Notes: generated by a model from the letters alone, not told the origin. A DNA stretch of 27,240 nucleotides from CBDVBZ01 sp965372355 (GCA_965372355.1 CBDVBZ010000038.1:1-27240); one strand, 5' to 3'; shown: positions 1-8,132, counted from the stretch's first letter. Made by a program: numbers and translations.

Positions 1-2
1 AC

Positions 3-1133
3 CGGCTGCCCCAGGAAATCCTGGAAGCCGAGATCGACCGCATCCTGGAGATGGGTGTGGAGCTCAAGCTCAACACATCCGTCGGCAGTGACGTGACGCT
101 GGATGATCTGCGCAAGGACTACAAGGCGATTTTTGTTGCGATCGGCGCGCATCAGGGCATCCAGCTCAGGGTCGACGGCGAGGATGCTCCCAACGTCTTT
201 ACGGGTACCGACTTCTTGCACCGCGCCAACCAGGGTGAAAAGGTCGAGATTGGTGACAAAGTGGTCGTGATCGGGGGCGGTGACACGGCGGTCGATGCGG
301 CACGCGTCTCACGGCGTTTCGGCGCGGATGTAACGATCGTCTACCGGCGGACACGCGATGAGATGCCGGCCATCGATGAAGAAGTCGATGAGGCGTTCGA
401 GGAAGGCGTCAAAATCGAGTTTCTGGCCGCTCCCCTCGAGATTCACAAGAACAACGGCATGGCGAGCGGTATGAAGTGCCAGCGTATGGAGCTCGGGGAG
501 CCGGACTCGTCAGGCCGACGCCGGCCGGTGCCCATCGACGGTGACACGTTCGATCTGGATTTTACGTGTCTGATCGCGGCCATCAGCCAGGCGCCCGGTT
601 TCGGTGGGTTCGAAGAGCTCATCGAGGGTAGAAACTGGATCCAGGTCGATGACCACATGAAGACGAAGATCGAGGGTGTGTATTCCGGCGGAGACAACGT
701 CAACCTCGGTCTGGTGATCGACGCGATCGCGCACGGCCACGAAGCGGCCCTGGCGATCCACGAGGGTCTTTCCGGCGAGGAGCTTCCGAGACCGGATGTG
801 TCGGATCCGATCCTCATGGACAAGATGAAGCCCGAGTACTACAAGGATAAGAAGAGAGGCAAGGCCAAAGAGCTGGGCGTCGACCAACGGCTGAAGAGCA
901 TGGCGGCCGAGGTCGTCGAGACGTTGACCCAGGAAGCGGCCATTGAAGAAGCGGGACGGTGCATGAGCTGCGGCCAGTGTTTCGATTGTGGCACGTGCTG
1001 GAGTTTCTGCCAGGAGAATGCAATCATCAAACCGCTCATCAAGGGCGCGCCGTACAAATTCAAACTGGAATTCTGTGGCGGCTGTCGGAAATGCGCGGAG
1101 ACATGTCCGTGCGGACATATTGAGATGAAGTAG
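3..1133 (+). CDS. dsrL: DsrL, NAD(P)H:acceptor oxidoreductase of the Dsr system (5' truncated by window edge)
   Basis: This is the C-terminal part of a glutamate-synthase-small-subunit-like flavoprotein. The frame is open back to base 3 with typical family sequence (RLPQEILEAEIDRILEMG), so the ATG at 51 is internal. Visible features are the second Rossmann fold VVVIGGGDTAVDAAR, the YRRTRDEMPA segment of the pyridine-nucleotide site, and the FAD-binding end (GVYSGGDNVNLGLVIDAIAHG). A C-terminal ferredoxin-like domain carries CMSCGQCFDCGTCWSFC and CGGCRKCAETCPCG, enough for two [4Fe-4S] clusters. That tail, with dsrC and dsrMKJOP immediately downstream, separates DsrL from ordinary GltD. DsrL family members connect NAD(P)(H) to DsrAB/DsrC chemistry in the cytoplasm. 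Known forms work in sulfur oxidisers and in some reducers or disproportionators; the sequence here does not settle the direction. The gap to dsrC is 51 bp, so co-transcription is likely. Confidence 0.88.
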   Translation, partial: RLPQEILEAEIDRILEMGVELKLNTSVGSDVTLDDLRKDYKAIFVAIGAHQGIQLRVDGEDAPNVFTGTDFLHRANQGEKVEIGDKVVVIGGGDTAVDAARVSRRFGADVTIVYRRTRDEMPAIDEEVDEAFEEGVKIEFLAAPLEIHKNNGMASGMKCQRMELGEPDSSGRRRPVPIDGDTFDLDFTCLIAAISQAPGFGGFEELIEGRNWIQVDDHMKTKIEGVYSGGDNVNLGLVIDAIAHGHEAALAIHEGLSGEELPRPDVSDPILMDKMKPEYYKDKKRGKAKELGVDQRLKSMAAEVVETLTQEAAIEEAGRCMSCGQCFDCGTCWSFCQENAIIKPLIKGAPYKFKLEFCGGCRKCAETCPCGHIEMK

Positions 1134-1184
1134 AGAGAGTGGGCGCACTAACCACACCAACACCCAGACTCGGAGGAGTTCGAA

Positions 1185-1499
1185 ATGCTGTTCGAGCATG
1201 GCACGGTCAAGATCGAGGTAGACGAAGACGGTTTCATGGAGGATCCAGATGTATGGAGCAAGGACATCGCAGTGGCCCTCGCCACCACGGAAGGCGTCGA
1301 TGAGATGACAGAGGAGCACTGGAAGCTCGTCGACTATCTCCGCGACTACTACCTCAAGTTCGGGATTGCCCCGATGATTCGGAAGCTTTGTAAGGAGACC
1401 GGATTTCCGCTCAAGAAAGTCTACGAGCTGTTTCCTTCCGGACCGGCGAAAGGCGCCTGCAAGGTTGCGGGGTTGTCCAAGCCGACCGGGTGTGTGTAA
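1185..1499 (+). CDS. dsrC: DsrC, sulfur-carrier substrate of dissimilatory sulfite reductase
   Basis: At 104 residues this is normal DsrC/TusE length. The C-terminal arm is KGACKVAGLSKPTGCV. It has the penultimate Cys103 and Cys92 eleven residues earlier, the pair that carries the DsrC trisulfide made by DsrAB and later reduced by the DsrK membrane complex. Having both cysteines makes it a true DsrC rather than a TusE or DsrC-like paralogue. The family core (DEDGFMEDPDVWSKDIA, LRDYYLKFGIAPMIRKL) is intact. A strong GGAGGAG ribosome-binding site lies about 6 bases before the ATG. It sits between dsrL and the dsrMKJOP cluster, and a GC-rich hairpin follows its stop codon. Confidence 0.97.
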   Translation: MLFEHGTVKIEVDEDGFMEDPDVWSKDIAVALATTEGVDEMTEEHWKLVDYLRDYYLKFGIAPMIRKLCKETGFPLKKVYELFPSGPAKGACKVAGLSKPTGCV

Positions 1500-1515
1500 G
1501 CCTTTTGTCCTGACG

Positions 1516-1555
1516 AAGACCGGCCCGGGAACGCGAATTCTCCGGACCGGGTCTT
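1516..1555 (+). terminator. GC-rich hairpin after dsrC (attenuator, processing site or 3' stabiliser)
   Basis: The arms AAGACCGGCCCGGG (1516-1529) and CCGGACCGGGTCTT (1542-1555) pair with one bulge and one mismatch around a 12-base loop. No T-tract follows, so it is not a classic intrinsic terminator. It may cause partial termination or protect the 3' end of a dsrC message, which would let the abundant carrier be expressed above the downstream membrane genes. Confidence 0.5.
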
Positions 1556-1682
1556 CCGGGATTCGTGTAAGCGTGTGCTGACGGAGTGTAAGGAGGCCGT
1601 TTTCTTCCATGCGCGGTGGACGGGCTCGATGCGCGTTCTGTCGAGGGAGAAGGGGGCCTCTTTTGTAGGGGTGCGAACCGAT

Positions 1683-2222
1683 ATGGAATTAGTAACCCTG
1701 CTGCAACAAAACCGCGAGAAGATACTCGGCCAGTGGACCGAGTTGGTCATCAGTACGTACCCCGCGATCACATCACAGTTTCTTGCCAAACAGAAGGACC
1801 GCTTCCAAAATCCCGTCGGGCACACGATCGAACAGGGTTTGGAGGCAGTCTACGACGAGATCGTCTCCACGATGGACACCGAGAGGCTGTCACAGGCCCT
1901 CGATGGTATGGTACGCATACGCGCGGTTCAGGATTTCACACCGTCGCAGGCGGTAAAATTCGTCTTTGAACTCAAAGCGGTAATACGCCGCGTGGTCCAC
2001 GACGCCCCGGAAGGACTCGATAACCCATATCTACTCGGGGATATCGAGATGAGAGTCGATCGGGTCGCTCTGCTGGCGTTCGACAAATACACGGAGTGTC
2101 GCGAGCAGCTTCACAAGGTAAGAACCGACGAGATCAAGAGCCAGACGATGAAACTGCTCGACAGGATGAACGCAAAGCCGGAAGACAAAGCGCCGGAGAA
2201 GGAAAACGATGATGACGCTTGA
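1683..2222 (+). CDS. RsbRD N-terminal-domain-like protein in the dsr operon
   Basis: The product is 179 residues from the ATG at 1683. An upstream in-frame GTG at 1575 would add 36 residues that look unlike the family (arginine- and cysteine-containing, no conserved pattern), so the internal ATG is preferred. Residues about 1-150 resemble the helical RsbRD N-terminal domain: LLQQNREKILGQWTELVISTYP, then FLAKQKDRFQNPVG, then a helix-rich stretch ending in DKYTECREQLHKVR. The tail is charged and acidic (KAPEKENDDDA). There is no STAS domain, so it is not a full RsbR stressosome protein. Genes of this type are found just ahead of dsrM in sulfate reducers. No role is established. The position, 30 bp before dsrM, suggests a regulator, sensor or assembly partner of the Dsr membrane complex. 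Confidence 0.72.
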   Translation: MELVTLLQQNREKILGQWTELVISTYPAITSQFLAKQKDRFQNPVGHTIEQGLEAVYDEIVSTMDTERLSQALDGMVRIRAVQDFTPSQAVKFVFELKAVIRRVVHDAPEGLDNPYLLGDIEMRVDRVALLAFDKYTECREQLHKVRTDEIKSQTMKLLDRMNAKPEDKAPEKENDDDA

Positions 2223-2252
2223 TATGTACAGCGCGAAGGGAGGCGTTGGCGG

Positions 2253-3272
2253 ATGAATGCCCTGTACGCACTTGTTGCGATAGCCGTTCTTTTGTTGATC
2301 GTGTATGTGGGTGCCGCCGCGGCCGGTCTGAATACCGTATTCGGTGTCGTGGTGCCGTATGCCGCGATCGCTATCTTCCTGCTGGGATTTACCTGGCGGA
2401 TTCTGAAGTGGGCGAGATGCGCCGTTCCCTTTCGAATCACGACGACGTGCGGCCAGGAGAAAAGCCTGCCATTCATAAAGAACAACAATCTCGAGGCACC
2501 GCACAACACGATAGGTGTCCTGGGAAGGATGGCGCTGGAAGTTCTGCTGTTTCGGTCGCTGTTCAGAAACACAAAGGCCGAACTGCGCAAGGACCACAAG
2601 ATCGTCTACGGGCCGGACAAGTGGCTGTGGGCCGCCGCTATGGCCTTCCACTGGTCGTTCCTGATCGTCTTTATCAGACACTACCGGTTCTTTGCGGAGC
2701 CGGTGCCGAATGTCGTTCTTGGGATGCAGACACTCGACGGTTTCTTCCAGATCGGTGTCCCCGTACTCTATCTGACGAGTCTGATACTGCTCGCCAGCGT
2801 CACGTATCTCTTTATTCGCAGGGTGTGGATACCGCAGCTTCGCTATATCTCGCTGATGACGGACTATTTCCCCCTGTTCCTGATCATGGCGATCGCGGTC
2901 ACCGGCATCTTGATGCGACATTTCTTTAAGGTTGATATTGTAACGGTGAAGGAACTGACGATGGGCCTCGTCAGTTTTAAACCCGTCGTCCCGGACGGGA
3001 TCGGGTTCATCTTCTTTGCGCACGTGTTTTTTATCAGCGTGCTTTTCGCCTATTTCCCCTTTAGCAAACTGATGCATCTCGGCGGCGTGTTTCTGAGCCC
3101 CACGAGAAATCTCGTGAACAATAACCGCGCCAAACGACACATCAACCCATGGAACTACGATGTAAAGACACACACGTACGAAGAATACGAGGACGAGTTC
3201 AGGGAGGTCATGCGCGATGCGGGATTGCCCCTGGACAAGGACGCTGAGATACCTGCGGGGAAGGATGCGTGA
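2253..3272 (+). CDS. dsrM: DsrM, membrane cytochrome b subunit of DsrMKJOP
   Basis: This 339-residue membrane protein is related to the NarI gamma subunit of nitrate reductase. Hydrophobic segments lie near residues 4-22, 29-48, 122-142, 160-182, 200-222 and 245-265. Histidines in or next to them (for example in MAFHWSFLIVFIRHYRF, TGILMRHFF and FFAHVFF) are candidate haem b ligands. The hydrophilic C-terminus (NPWNYDVKTHTYEEYEDEF) faces the DsrK side. DsrM oxidises or reduces menaquinone and passes electrons between the membrane pool, DsrK and the periplasmic DsrJ. Its TGA overlaps the dsrK start as TGATG, so the two subunits are probably translationally coupled. Length and order match canonical dsrM. 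Confidence 0.95.
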   Translation: MNALYALVAIAVLLLIVYVGAAAAGLNTVFGVVVPYAAIAIFLLGFTWRILKWARCAVPFRITTTCGQEKSLPFIKNNNLEAPHNTIGVLGRMALEVLLFRSLFRNTKAELRKDHKIVYGPDKWLWAAAMAFHWSFLIVFIRHYRFFAEPVPNVVLGMQTLDGFFQIGVPVLYLTSLILLASVTYLFIRRVWIPQLRYISLMTDYFPLFLIMAIAVTGILMRHFFKVDIVTVKELTMGLVSFKPVVPDGIGFIFFAHVFFISVLFAYFPFSKLMHLGGVFLSPTRNLVNNNRAKRHINPWNYDVKTHTYEEYEDEFREVMRDAGLPLDKDAEIPAGKDA

Positions 3273-4894
3273 TGGCAAACGATAAGAAGAAACCCGAAGA
3301 GCTGGAGCAGATCGACTACGGGCCGCCAAAGAAGGGCTGGTTCGACCCAAAGGTCAAGTTCACGAAGGGGTCCTTCAACTACGGCTCCAACCCGGCCAGC
3401 ACCAAGTATCTGGATATGCCCTTTGTCCGGCGGTTCGACCCGAGGGAAGACGACTGGAATCTGCCCGAGAACTGGAAGGAAATCATACTCGAGGGCATGA
3501 GAGAACGGCTTCTCAAGTACCGATCGTTCCAGATCTTTATGGATATCTGTGTCCGGTGCGGTGCGTGCGCCGATAAATGCCACTTCTTTATCGGGTCGGG
3601 CGATCCCAAGAACATGCCCGTCCTGCGCGCCGAGCTGCTGAGGTCCGTCTACAGAAGAGACTTCACGGCGGCCGGCAAGCTGATGGGCAAAATGGTCGGT
3701 GCCCGCGATCTCACACCCGAGGTACTCAAGGAATGGTTCTACTATTTCTATCAGTGCACGGAGTGCCGCCGCTGTTCGGTGTTCTGTCCGTACGGAATCG
3801 ACACGGCCGAGATCACGATGATGGGGCGTGAGCTGCTTCACCTGGTCGGCGTCGGGATCGACTGGATCTCGACACCGGTGGCGAATTGTTTCCGGACCGG
3901 TAACCACCTCGGGATCCAGCCGCACGGGTTCAAGGACAGCGTCGATTTTGCGGTGGATGACCTCGAAGACCTCACCGGTGTACGCGTGGAGGCGCCGATC
4001 AACAAGAAGGGGGCGGAGGTCCTCTTTGTCGTGCCGTCGGCGGACTACTTCGGGGATCCGCACTACTTCGGGTTCCTAGGCTATATTGCTCTCTTCCACG
4101 AGGTCGGGCTCGATTACACGTTCAGCACATATGCGTCGGAGGGTGGCAACTTCGGTCTGTTCCACTCGCATGAGATGATGAAGCGTCTCAACGCCAAGAT
4201 CTATGCCGAGGCCAAACGGCTCGGTGTAAAATGGATCCTTGGCGGTGAGTGCGGGCACATGTGGCGCGTGGCGCACCAGTACATGAGTACGATGACCGGG
4301 CCGGCGGACTTTCTCGAGGCGCCGGTCTCGCCGATCACGGGGACGAAGTTCGAGAATGCGAAGTCCACGAAGATGGTGCATATCGCCGAGTTCACGGCGG
4401 ATCTTATCCACGAGGGTAAGATCACACTCGACCCTAGCCGCAACGATCACTGGAACGTCACCTACCACGATTCCTGCAACACCGCGCGGGGAATGGGTCT
4501 CCTTGAGGAGCCGCGTTATGTGCTTAAGAGTGTTTGCAACAACTTCGTCGAGATGCCGGAGAACACGATCCGTGAACAGACGTTCTGCTGTGGTAGCGGG
4601 TCGGGCCTCGGCACCGACGAGAACTTCGAGATGCGGATGAGGGGTGGGTTCCCGAGGGCAAACGCGGTGAAGTACGTTCACGACAAGCACGGTGTCAACG
4701 TGCTGTGTTGCATCTGTGCGATCGACAAGGCAACGCTGCCGCCGCTGTTGGAGTACTGGGTACCGGGTGTGGAGGTGTGCGCGCTTCACGAGCTGGTGGG
4801 CAACGCCCTGGTCATGAAGGGCGAGAAGAGAGAGACGGACCTTCGCTCTCAACCGTTTGCGTCAGCAGAAGGGGAGGAGGTCAAGCATGCATGA
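3272..4894 (+). CDS. dsrK: DsrK, HdrD-like catalytic iron-sulfur subunit of DsrMKJOP
   Basis: The product is about 540 residues. The ATG at 3272 is chosen because AAGGA lies 6-7 bases upstream; a GTG one codon earlier is possible. Two [4Fe-4S] ferredoxin motifs are visible: CVRCGACADKCHFF from Cys93 and CTECRRCSVFCPYG from Cys162. They are followed by two CCG-type halves with GGECGHMWR, SCNTARGMG, FCCGSGSGLG (CC at 439-440) and CCICAIDKATL. This is the arrangement of HdrD, where the CCG cysteines bind the noncubane catalytic cluster that splits disulfides. DsrK is the site where the DsrC trisulfide or disulfide is reduced in the cytoplasm. It overlaps dsrM by 1 base and dsrJ by 8. Confidence 0.95.
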   Translation: MANDKKKPEELEQIDYGPPKKGWFDPKVKFTKGSFNYGSNPASTKYLDMPFVRRFDPREDDWNLPENWKEIILEGMRERLLKYRSFQIFMDICVRCGACADKCHFFIGSGDPKNMPVLRAELLRSVYRRDFTAAGKLMGKMVGARDLTPEVLKEWFYYFYQCTECRRCSVFCPYGIDTAEITMMGRELLHLVGVGIDWISTPVANCFRTGNHLGIQPHGFKDSVDFAVDDLEDLTGVRVEAPINKKGAEVLFVVPSADYFGDPHYFGFLGYIALFHEVGLDYTFSTYASEGGNFGLFHSHEMMKRLNAKIYAEAKRLGVKWILGGECGHMWRVAHQYMSTMTGPADFLEAPVSPITGTKFENAKSTKMVHIAEFTADLIHEGKITLDPSRNDHWNVTYHDSCNTARGMGLLEEPRYVLKSVCNNFVEMPENTIREQTFCCGSGSGLGTDENFEMRMRGGFPRANAVKYVHDKHGVNVLCCICAIDKATLPPLLEYWVPGVEVCALHELVGNALVMKGEKRETDLRSQPFASAEGEEVKHA

Positions 4895-5270
4895 TGGCGG
4901 GAAAATCCTGATCGGACTCGGCGTCTTCCTCGCGGTTGTCACAATGCCGATGTGGTACCACGTGGTGACGGGGACGGAAACGGCGCCGCCCGAACTCGTG
5001 TTGCCTACGGACAGCAAGCAGTGCGTCGCAGAGACAGATTACATGCGGGCGCTGCACATGGATCTGCTCAACGAGTGGAGGGACGATGTCGTGCGAAGGG
5101 CCGATCGTATTCATGTGGGAATCGACGGCAAGGAGTACGACAAGAGTCTCACCAACACATGCCTGGGTTGTCATACCAACAAAGAGGAATTCTGTAATCG
5201 GTGTCACGACTATGCAGGAGTCGACCCCTACTGCTGGGCATGCCACGTTGACCCGGGGGAGATACAGTAA
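4887..5270 (+). CDS. dsrJ: DsrJ, periplasmic triheme cytochrome c
   Basis: The product is 127 residues from the ATG at 4887, which has GGGGAGGAGG 6 bases upstream. The open frame extends earlier inside dsrK but has no better start. Residues 6-24 form an uncleaved N-terminal signal anchor (ILIGLGVFLAVVTMP). Three haem c motifs, CLGCH, CNRCH and CWACH, are packed into the last 45 residues. An extra cysteine, Cys46 in DSKQCVAETDYMR, lies outside the haem motifs; in characterised DsrJ a cysteine is an unusual axial ligand of one haem. DsrJ is the periplasmic redox end of the Dsr membrane complex. The gene overlaps dsrK by 8 bp and dsrO by 1 bp (TAATG). Confidence 0.95.
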   Translation: MHDGGKILIGLGVFLAVVTMPMWYHVVTGTETAPPELVLPTDSKQCVAETDYMRALHMDLLNEWRDDVVRRADRIHVGIDGKEYDKSLTNTCLGCHTNKEEFCNRCHDYAGVDPYCWACHVDPGEIQ

Positions 5271-6034
5271 TGGGTATGGATAGAAGGAAATTCATAAAGG
5301 TCGCCGCCGTGGCCGCCGTGGGTTTGGCCAAAGGCGAATCGTCGCTGGCCCAGACCGTGTCGGGGGAGGGCCGCAAGGCGCCGCTCGTCGGCAAGCGGTG
5401 GGCGATGGTCGTCGACCTCAAGAAGTGCAACGAGGCGGAGGGCTGCGTCGACTGCATCGCGGCGTGCAACAAGGCACACAACGTGCCCGAGTTCGACAAC
5501 ACCAAGGACGAGATCAAATGGATCTGGAAGGAAGAGTTCGGACACGCGTTTCATAACCACGAGCACGGCTATCAGAGAAAGGACATCGAGCACGGTATCG
5601 CACCGCTTCTATGCAACCACTGCGACAACCCGCCGTGTGTCCGGGTGTGTCCGACAGGGGCCACGTGGAAGCGCGAGAGCGACGGCATCGTCATGATGGA
5701 TTGGCACCGCTGTATCGGGTGCCGGTACTGTGTCGCCGCGTGTCCGTACGGGTCGCGGAGCTTTAACTGGAGGGATCCAAGACCGCACATCGAGGAGATG
5801 ACGGCCGGCTACCCGACCCGGACCCGTGGCGTTGTCGAGAAGTGTACGTTCTGCGAGGAACGGCTCGCCAAAGGTCAAATGCCTGCCTGTGTGGAGGCCT
5901 GTAAGGAGAAGGCGATCGTCTTTGGAGATCTCGAGGATCCCGAATCGGAAATCAGACATATTCTCGAGGGTCGTTTTTCCATAACACGTAAACCGGAACT
6001 GGGCACGAAGCCCGAGGTCTACTACCTGGTGTGA
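5270..6034 (+). CDS. dsrO: DsrO, Tat-exported periplasmic ferredoxin subunit
   Basis: The product is 254 residues. A twin-arginine signal (MDRRKFIKVAAVAAVGLA) is at the N-terminus, so the folded iron-sulfur protein is sent to the periplasm. The start may be the ATG at 5270 or the one two codons later. The body is of the DmsB/NrfC type, with cysteine groups CNEAEGCVDCIAACNKAH, CNHCDNPPCVRVCPTGA, CIGCRYCVAACPYG and CTFCEERLAKGQMPACVEAC, which would bind several [4Fe-4S] clusters. DsrO pairs with the NrfD-like DsrP encoded 7 bp downstream and with DsrJ, making the second quinone-linked arm of DsrMKJOP. Confidence 0.95.
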   Translation: MGMDRRKFIKVAAVAAVGLAKGESSLAQTVSGEGRKAPLVGKRWAMVVDLKKCNEAEGCVDCIAACNKAHNVPEFDNTKDEIKWIWKEEFGHAFHNHEHGYQRKDIEHGIAPLLCNHCDNPPCVRVCPTGATWKRESDGIVMMDWHRCIGCRYCVAACPYGSRSFNWRDPRPHIEEMTAGYPTRTRGVVEKCTFCEERLAKGQMPACVEACKEKAIVFGDLEDPESEIRHILEGRFSITRKPELGTKPEVYYLV

Positions 6035-6041
6035 GGTAAAA

Positions 6042-7199
6042 ATGTTAGAGAAAGCGCTCACTGGCAGCAAGCAGTACTTCGCATGGATGTTCTTCCTGAT
6101 CATCGTGATATTCATAGGTGTGTTGTTCTATCTCAGACAGTACAGTGAAGGGCTCGTCATCACCGGTATGAGCCGGGATGTCACGTGGGGGTTATACATC
6201 GCGCAGTTTACGTTTCTCGTCGGTGTGGCCGCGTCGGCCGTCATGGTCGTTTTACCCTACTACCTTCACAACTACAAGGCGTTCGCCAAAATCACGATTC
6301 TCGGGGAGTTCCTCGCCATTGGCTCCGTTGTTATGTGCATGACGTTCATATTTGTCGATATGGGTCAGCCACTGCGGATTCTCAATGTGTTCATCCATCC
6401 GACACCGCATTCGATGATGTTCTGGGATACGCTCGCGCTTGGCGGCTATCTGGTTCTCAATGTGGTGATATCGTTGGTGACCATGAGCGCCGAGCGCAAG
6501 GACGTGCCCCCGCCCAAATGGATCAAACCGATTATCATTCTCTCCATTCCCTGGGCGATCAGCATTCATACGGTGACGGCGTTTTTGTACTCGGGACTTG
6601 CGGCGAGGCCCTTCTGGATGACCGCGATCCTGGCGCCGCGTTTTCTCGCGTCGGCGTTCTCAGCCGGTCCGGCGCTGCTTATTCTCTTCTGCTACCTGTT
6701 GAAAAAGACCACAAAATTTGACGCCGGCAAAGAGCCCATTCAGAAGCTCGCGCTCATCGTGACGTATGCCATGGCCGTCAATGTCTTCTTTATTCTCATG
6801 GAGGTCTTCACGGCTCTGTATAGTGACATTCCGCATCACGTGCTTCACTTCCAGTATCTCTTCTTCGGTCTGGAAGGCAAGGCCACGCTCGTCCCGTGGA
6901 TGTGGACGTCGGTGATCCTGAGCGTCCTCGCCCTCGTCATACTCCTCAACCCCGCGGCCCGGAGGAAGGACTCGGCACTGATCTTTGCCTGTGTGGCGGT
7001 TTTTGTGGGGTTGTGGATCGAGAAGGGGTTGACTCTGGTGGTCACGGGCTTTGTGCCGAACCCACTCGGTGTTGTGACCGAGTACTGGCCGACGTTCCCC
7101 GAGGTGATGATCGCGCTGGGCGTCTATGGAATCGGCTTGCTGATCATTACGTTGCTGTATAAGATAGCGTTGTCGGTGCGGGGCCAGGTATCCGCATAG
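6042..7199 (+). CDS. dsrP: DsrP, NrfD-family menaquinol-interacting membrane subunit
   Basis: The product is a 385-residue polytopic membrane protein with about ten hydrophobic segments, the usual length and profile of NrfD/PsrC-family proteins. Family-like stretches include GMSRDVTWGLYIAQFTFLVG in the second segment, FVDMGQPLRILNVFIHPTPH, and SIPWAISIHTVTAFLYSGLA. NrfD proteins contain no cofactors and bind quinone at the membrane surface beside the ferredoxin subunit. Here the partner is DsrO, encoded immediately upstream, with GAGGT overlapping the dsrO stop as ribosome-binding site. It is the last gene of the dsrMKJOP set; an 86-bp gap with a run of eight C follows. Confidence 0.95.
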   Translation: MLEKALTGSKQYFAWMFFLIIVIFIGVLFYLRQYSEGLVITGMSRDVTWGLYIAQFTFLVGVAASAVMVVLPYYLHNYKAFAKITILGEFLAIGSVVMCMTFIFVDMGQPLRILNVFIHPTPHSMMFWDTLALGGYLVLNVVISLVTMSAERKDVPPPKWIKPIIILSIPWAISIHTVTAFLYSGLAARPFWMTAILAPRFLASAFSAGPALLILFCYLLKKTTKFDAGKEPIQKLALIVTYAMAVNVFFILMEVFTALYSDIPHHVLHFQYLFFGLEGKATLVPWMWTSVILSVLALVILLNPAARRKDSALIFACVAVFVGLWIEKGLTLVVTGFVPNPLGVVTEYWPTFPEVMIALGVYGIGLLIITLLYKIALSVRGQVSA

Positions 7200-7285
7200 T
7201 CCGTGCGGCTCCCCCCCCGTGTGGCGAGTGACGTTCCATAAATTTTCCTGAAAACCATGGCCTTGTTGGGTCGAGGTGAACGAGC

Positions 7286-7930
7286 ATGAGCTATAGATAC
7301 ATGCCTGTCGGCATATCCACGGGTGATCGACGGTGGCTGGTTGTTGGCGGCGGCGCGGTCGCCCTGCGCAAGATCGAGACCCTGTTCGAGTACGAGAGCA
7401 CGATCACGGTCGTCGCGCCCGAAGTCCAAAAGAAGCTGGATTACCACGCCGACCACGGCAAGATCACTCTGGAGAAACGCGAGTACCGCTCGCCCGAGGC
7501 CAGGGACTACGATTTCGTGATCTGCGCCACCGACGACAGAGAGCTGAACGCGAAGGTGTACGAGGACACCCGGGGAAGTGGGGCGCTCGTCAATGTCGTC
7601 GATGACCCGGCCCACTGTGACATCGTTTTCCCGGCGGTTCTGAGACGCGACTGCCTCACCGCCGCAATCTCGACGGATGGCAGGGCGCCGTTTGTGGCCG
7701 GCCATCTGCGGATCGTCCTCGGAGAGATCTTTCCGGCGCACTGGGAGCGCATGATGAAACACGCGACGTCGTTCCGCAAGATGGTGCGCGAGCGCTGGGA
7801 GGCGGACCCCGAGAAGGGCAATGCGTGTTACGTGGAGTTTCTCGAGGCGGACTGGAAAAAGATACTCAAGGATTCGAACGACGCGGAGATCCAGGAGGAA
7901 CTCGAGCGGATGCTCGAGGTGACCGCGTAG
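7286..7930 (+). CDS. Precorrin-2 dehydrogenase / sirohydrochlorin ferrochelatase (Met8/CysG N-domain type)
   Basis: The product is 214 residues. The N-terminal NAD-binding motif is RRWLVVGGGAVALRKIETL, followed by ICATDDRELNAKV and the dehydrogenase/chelatase signature LVNVVDDPAHCDIVFPAVLRRDCLTAAISTDG. The usual CysG/Met8 helical part (RIVLGEIFPAHWERMMK) follows. The enzyme oxidises precorrin-2 to sirohydrochlorin with NAD+; members of this family may also insert iron to give sirohaem. It lies next to a uroporphyrinogen methyltransferase and downstream of the dsr cluster, so the likely purpose is sirohaem for DsrAB. GAGGTGAA lies about 6 bases before the ATG. Whether it chelates iron itself cannot be read from sequence alone. 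Confidence 0.92.
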   Translation: MSYRYMPVGISTGDRRWLVVGGGAVALRKIETLFEYESTITVVAPEVQKKLDYHADHGKITLEKREYRSPEARDYDFVICATDDRELNAKVYEDTRGSGALVNVVDDPAHCDIVFPAVLRRDCLTAAISTDGRAPFVAGHLRIVLGEIFPAHWERMMKHATSFRKMVRERWEADPEKGNACYVEFLEADWKKILKDSNDAEIQEELERMLEVTA

Positions 7931-7956
7931 CGCCGACCTCTCGGCGGCGCGACTTA

Positions 7957-8068
7957 TGCCGGTTGGAGCCGTTCCAGGACAGATGTTACATGTGCCGATT
8001 GGAGCCGTTCCAGGACAGGTTGACACCCCGTTGGGGTGCAGCCCTCGCCAGGACAGGCTCAACCGGCA
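7957..8068 (+). repeat. Intergenic inverted-repeat element with internal 26-bp direct repeats (copy A)
   Basis: Two near-identical 26-base units lie at 7957-7982 and 7993-8018. They differ at one base and share GGAGCCGTTCCAGGACAG. The element opens with TGCCGGTTGGAGC (7957-7969) and closes with GCTCAACCGGCA (8057-8068), an imperfect terminal inverted repeat. An internal hairpin CACCCC-GTT-GGGGTG lies at 8024-8038. Related termini occur at 16484-16535 and 22804-22918. It fills most of the 202-bp gap between the two sirohaem genes. No open frame or transposase is seen, so a REP- or MITE-like non-autonomous unit fits best. Confidence 0.65.
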
Positions 8069-8132
8069 TTGCGAGGCGGGACGGGAGTCGCGTTGGTGTT
8101 CGCAATCGGCGGTATGGACGTCGAGGTGACCC

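Noticed and set aside
510..1610. Long minus-strand open frame over dsrL and dsrC
   Set aside because: Both underlying plus-strand genes are unmistakable; the antisense frame is a by-product of GC-rich codon use and has no recognisable motif. The same holds for other long antisense frames, such as 2031-3350, 3155-4063, 18174-19118, 21676-22770 and 22908-24131.
1575..1682. Upstream GTG start for the RsbRD-like gene
   Set aside because: The added residues lack conservation-like character and overlap the intergenic region; the ATG at 1683 begins exactly where the family's sequence starts.
7211..7218. Run of eight C after dsrP as a phase-variation tract
   Set aside because: It lies between genes, not in a reading frame or promoter spacer that I can define, and one short homopolymer is weak evidence.
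7957..8018. Two 26-base direct repeats considered as a CRISPR remnant
   Set aside because: The gap between them is only about 10 bases, the third copy is partial and lies in a gene, and there are no cas genes; they belong to an intergenic repeat element.
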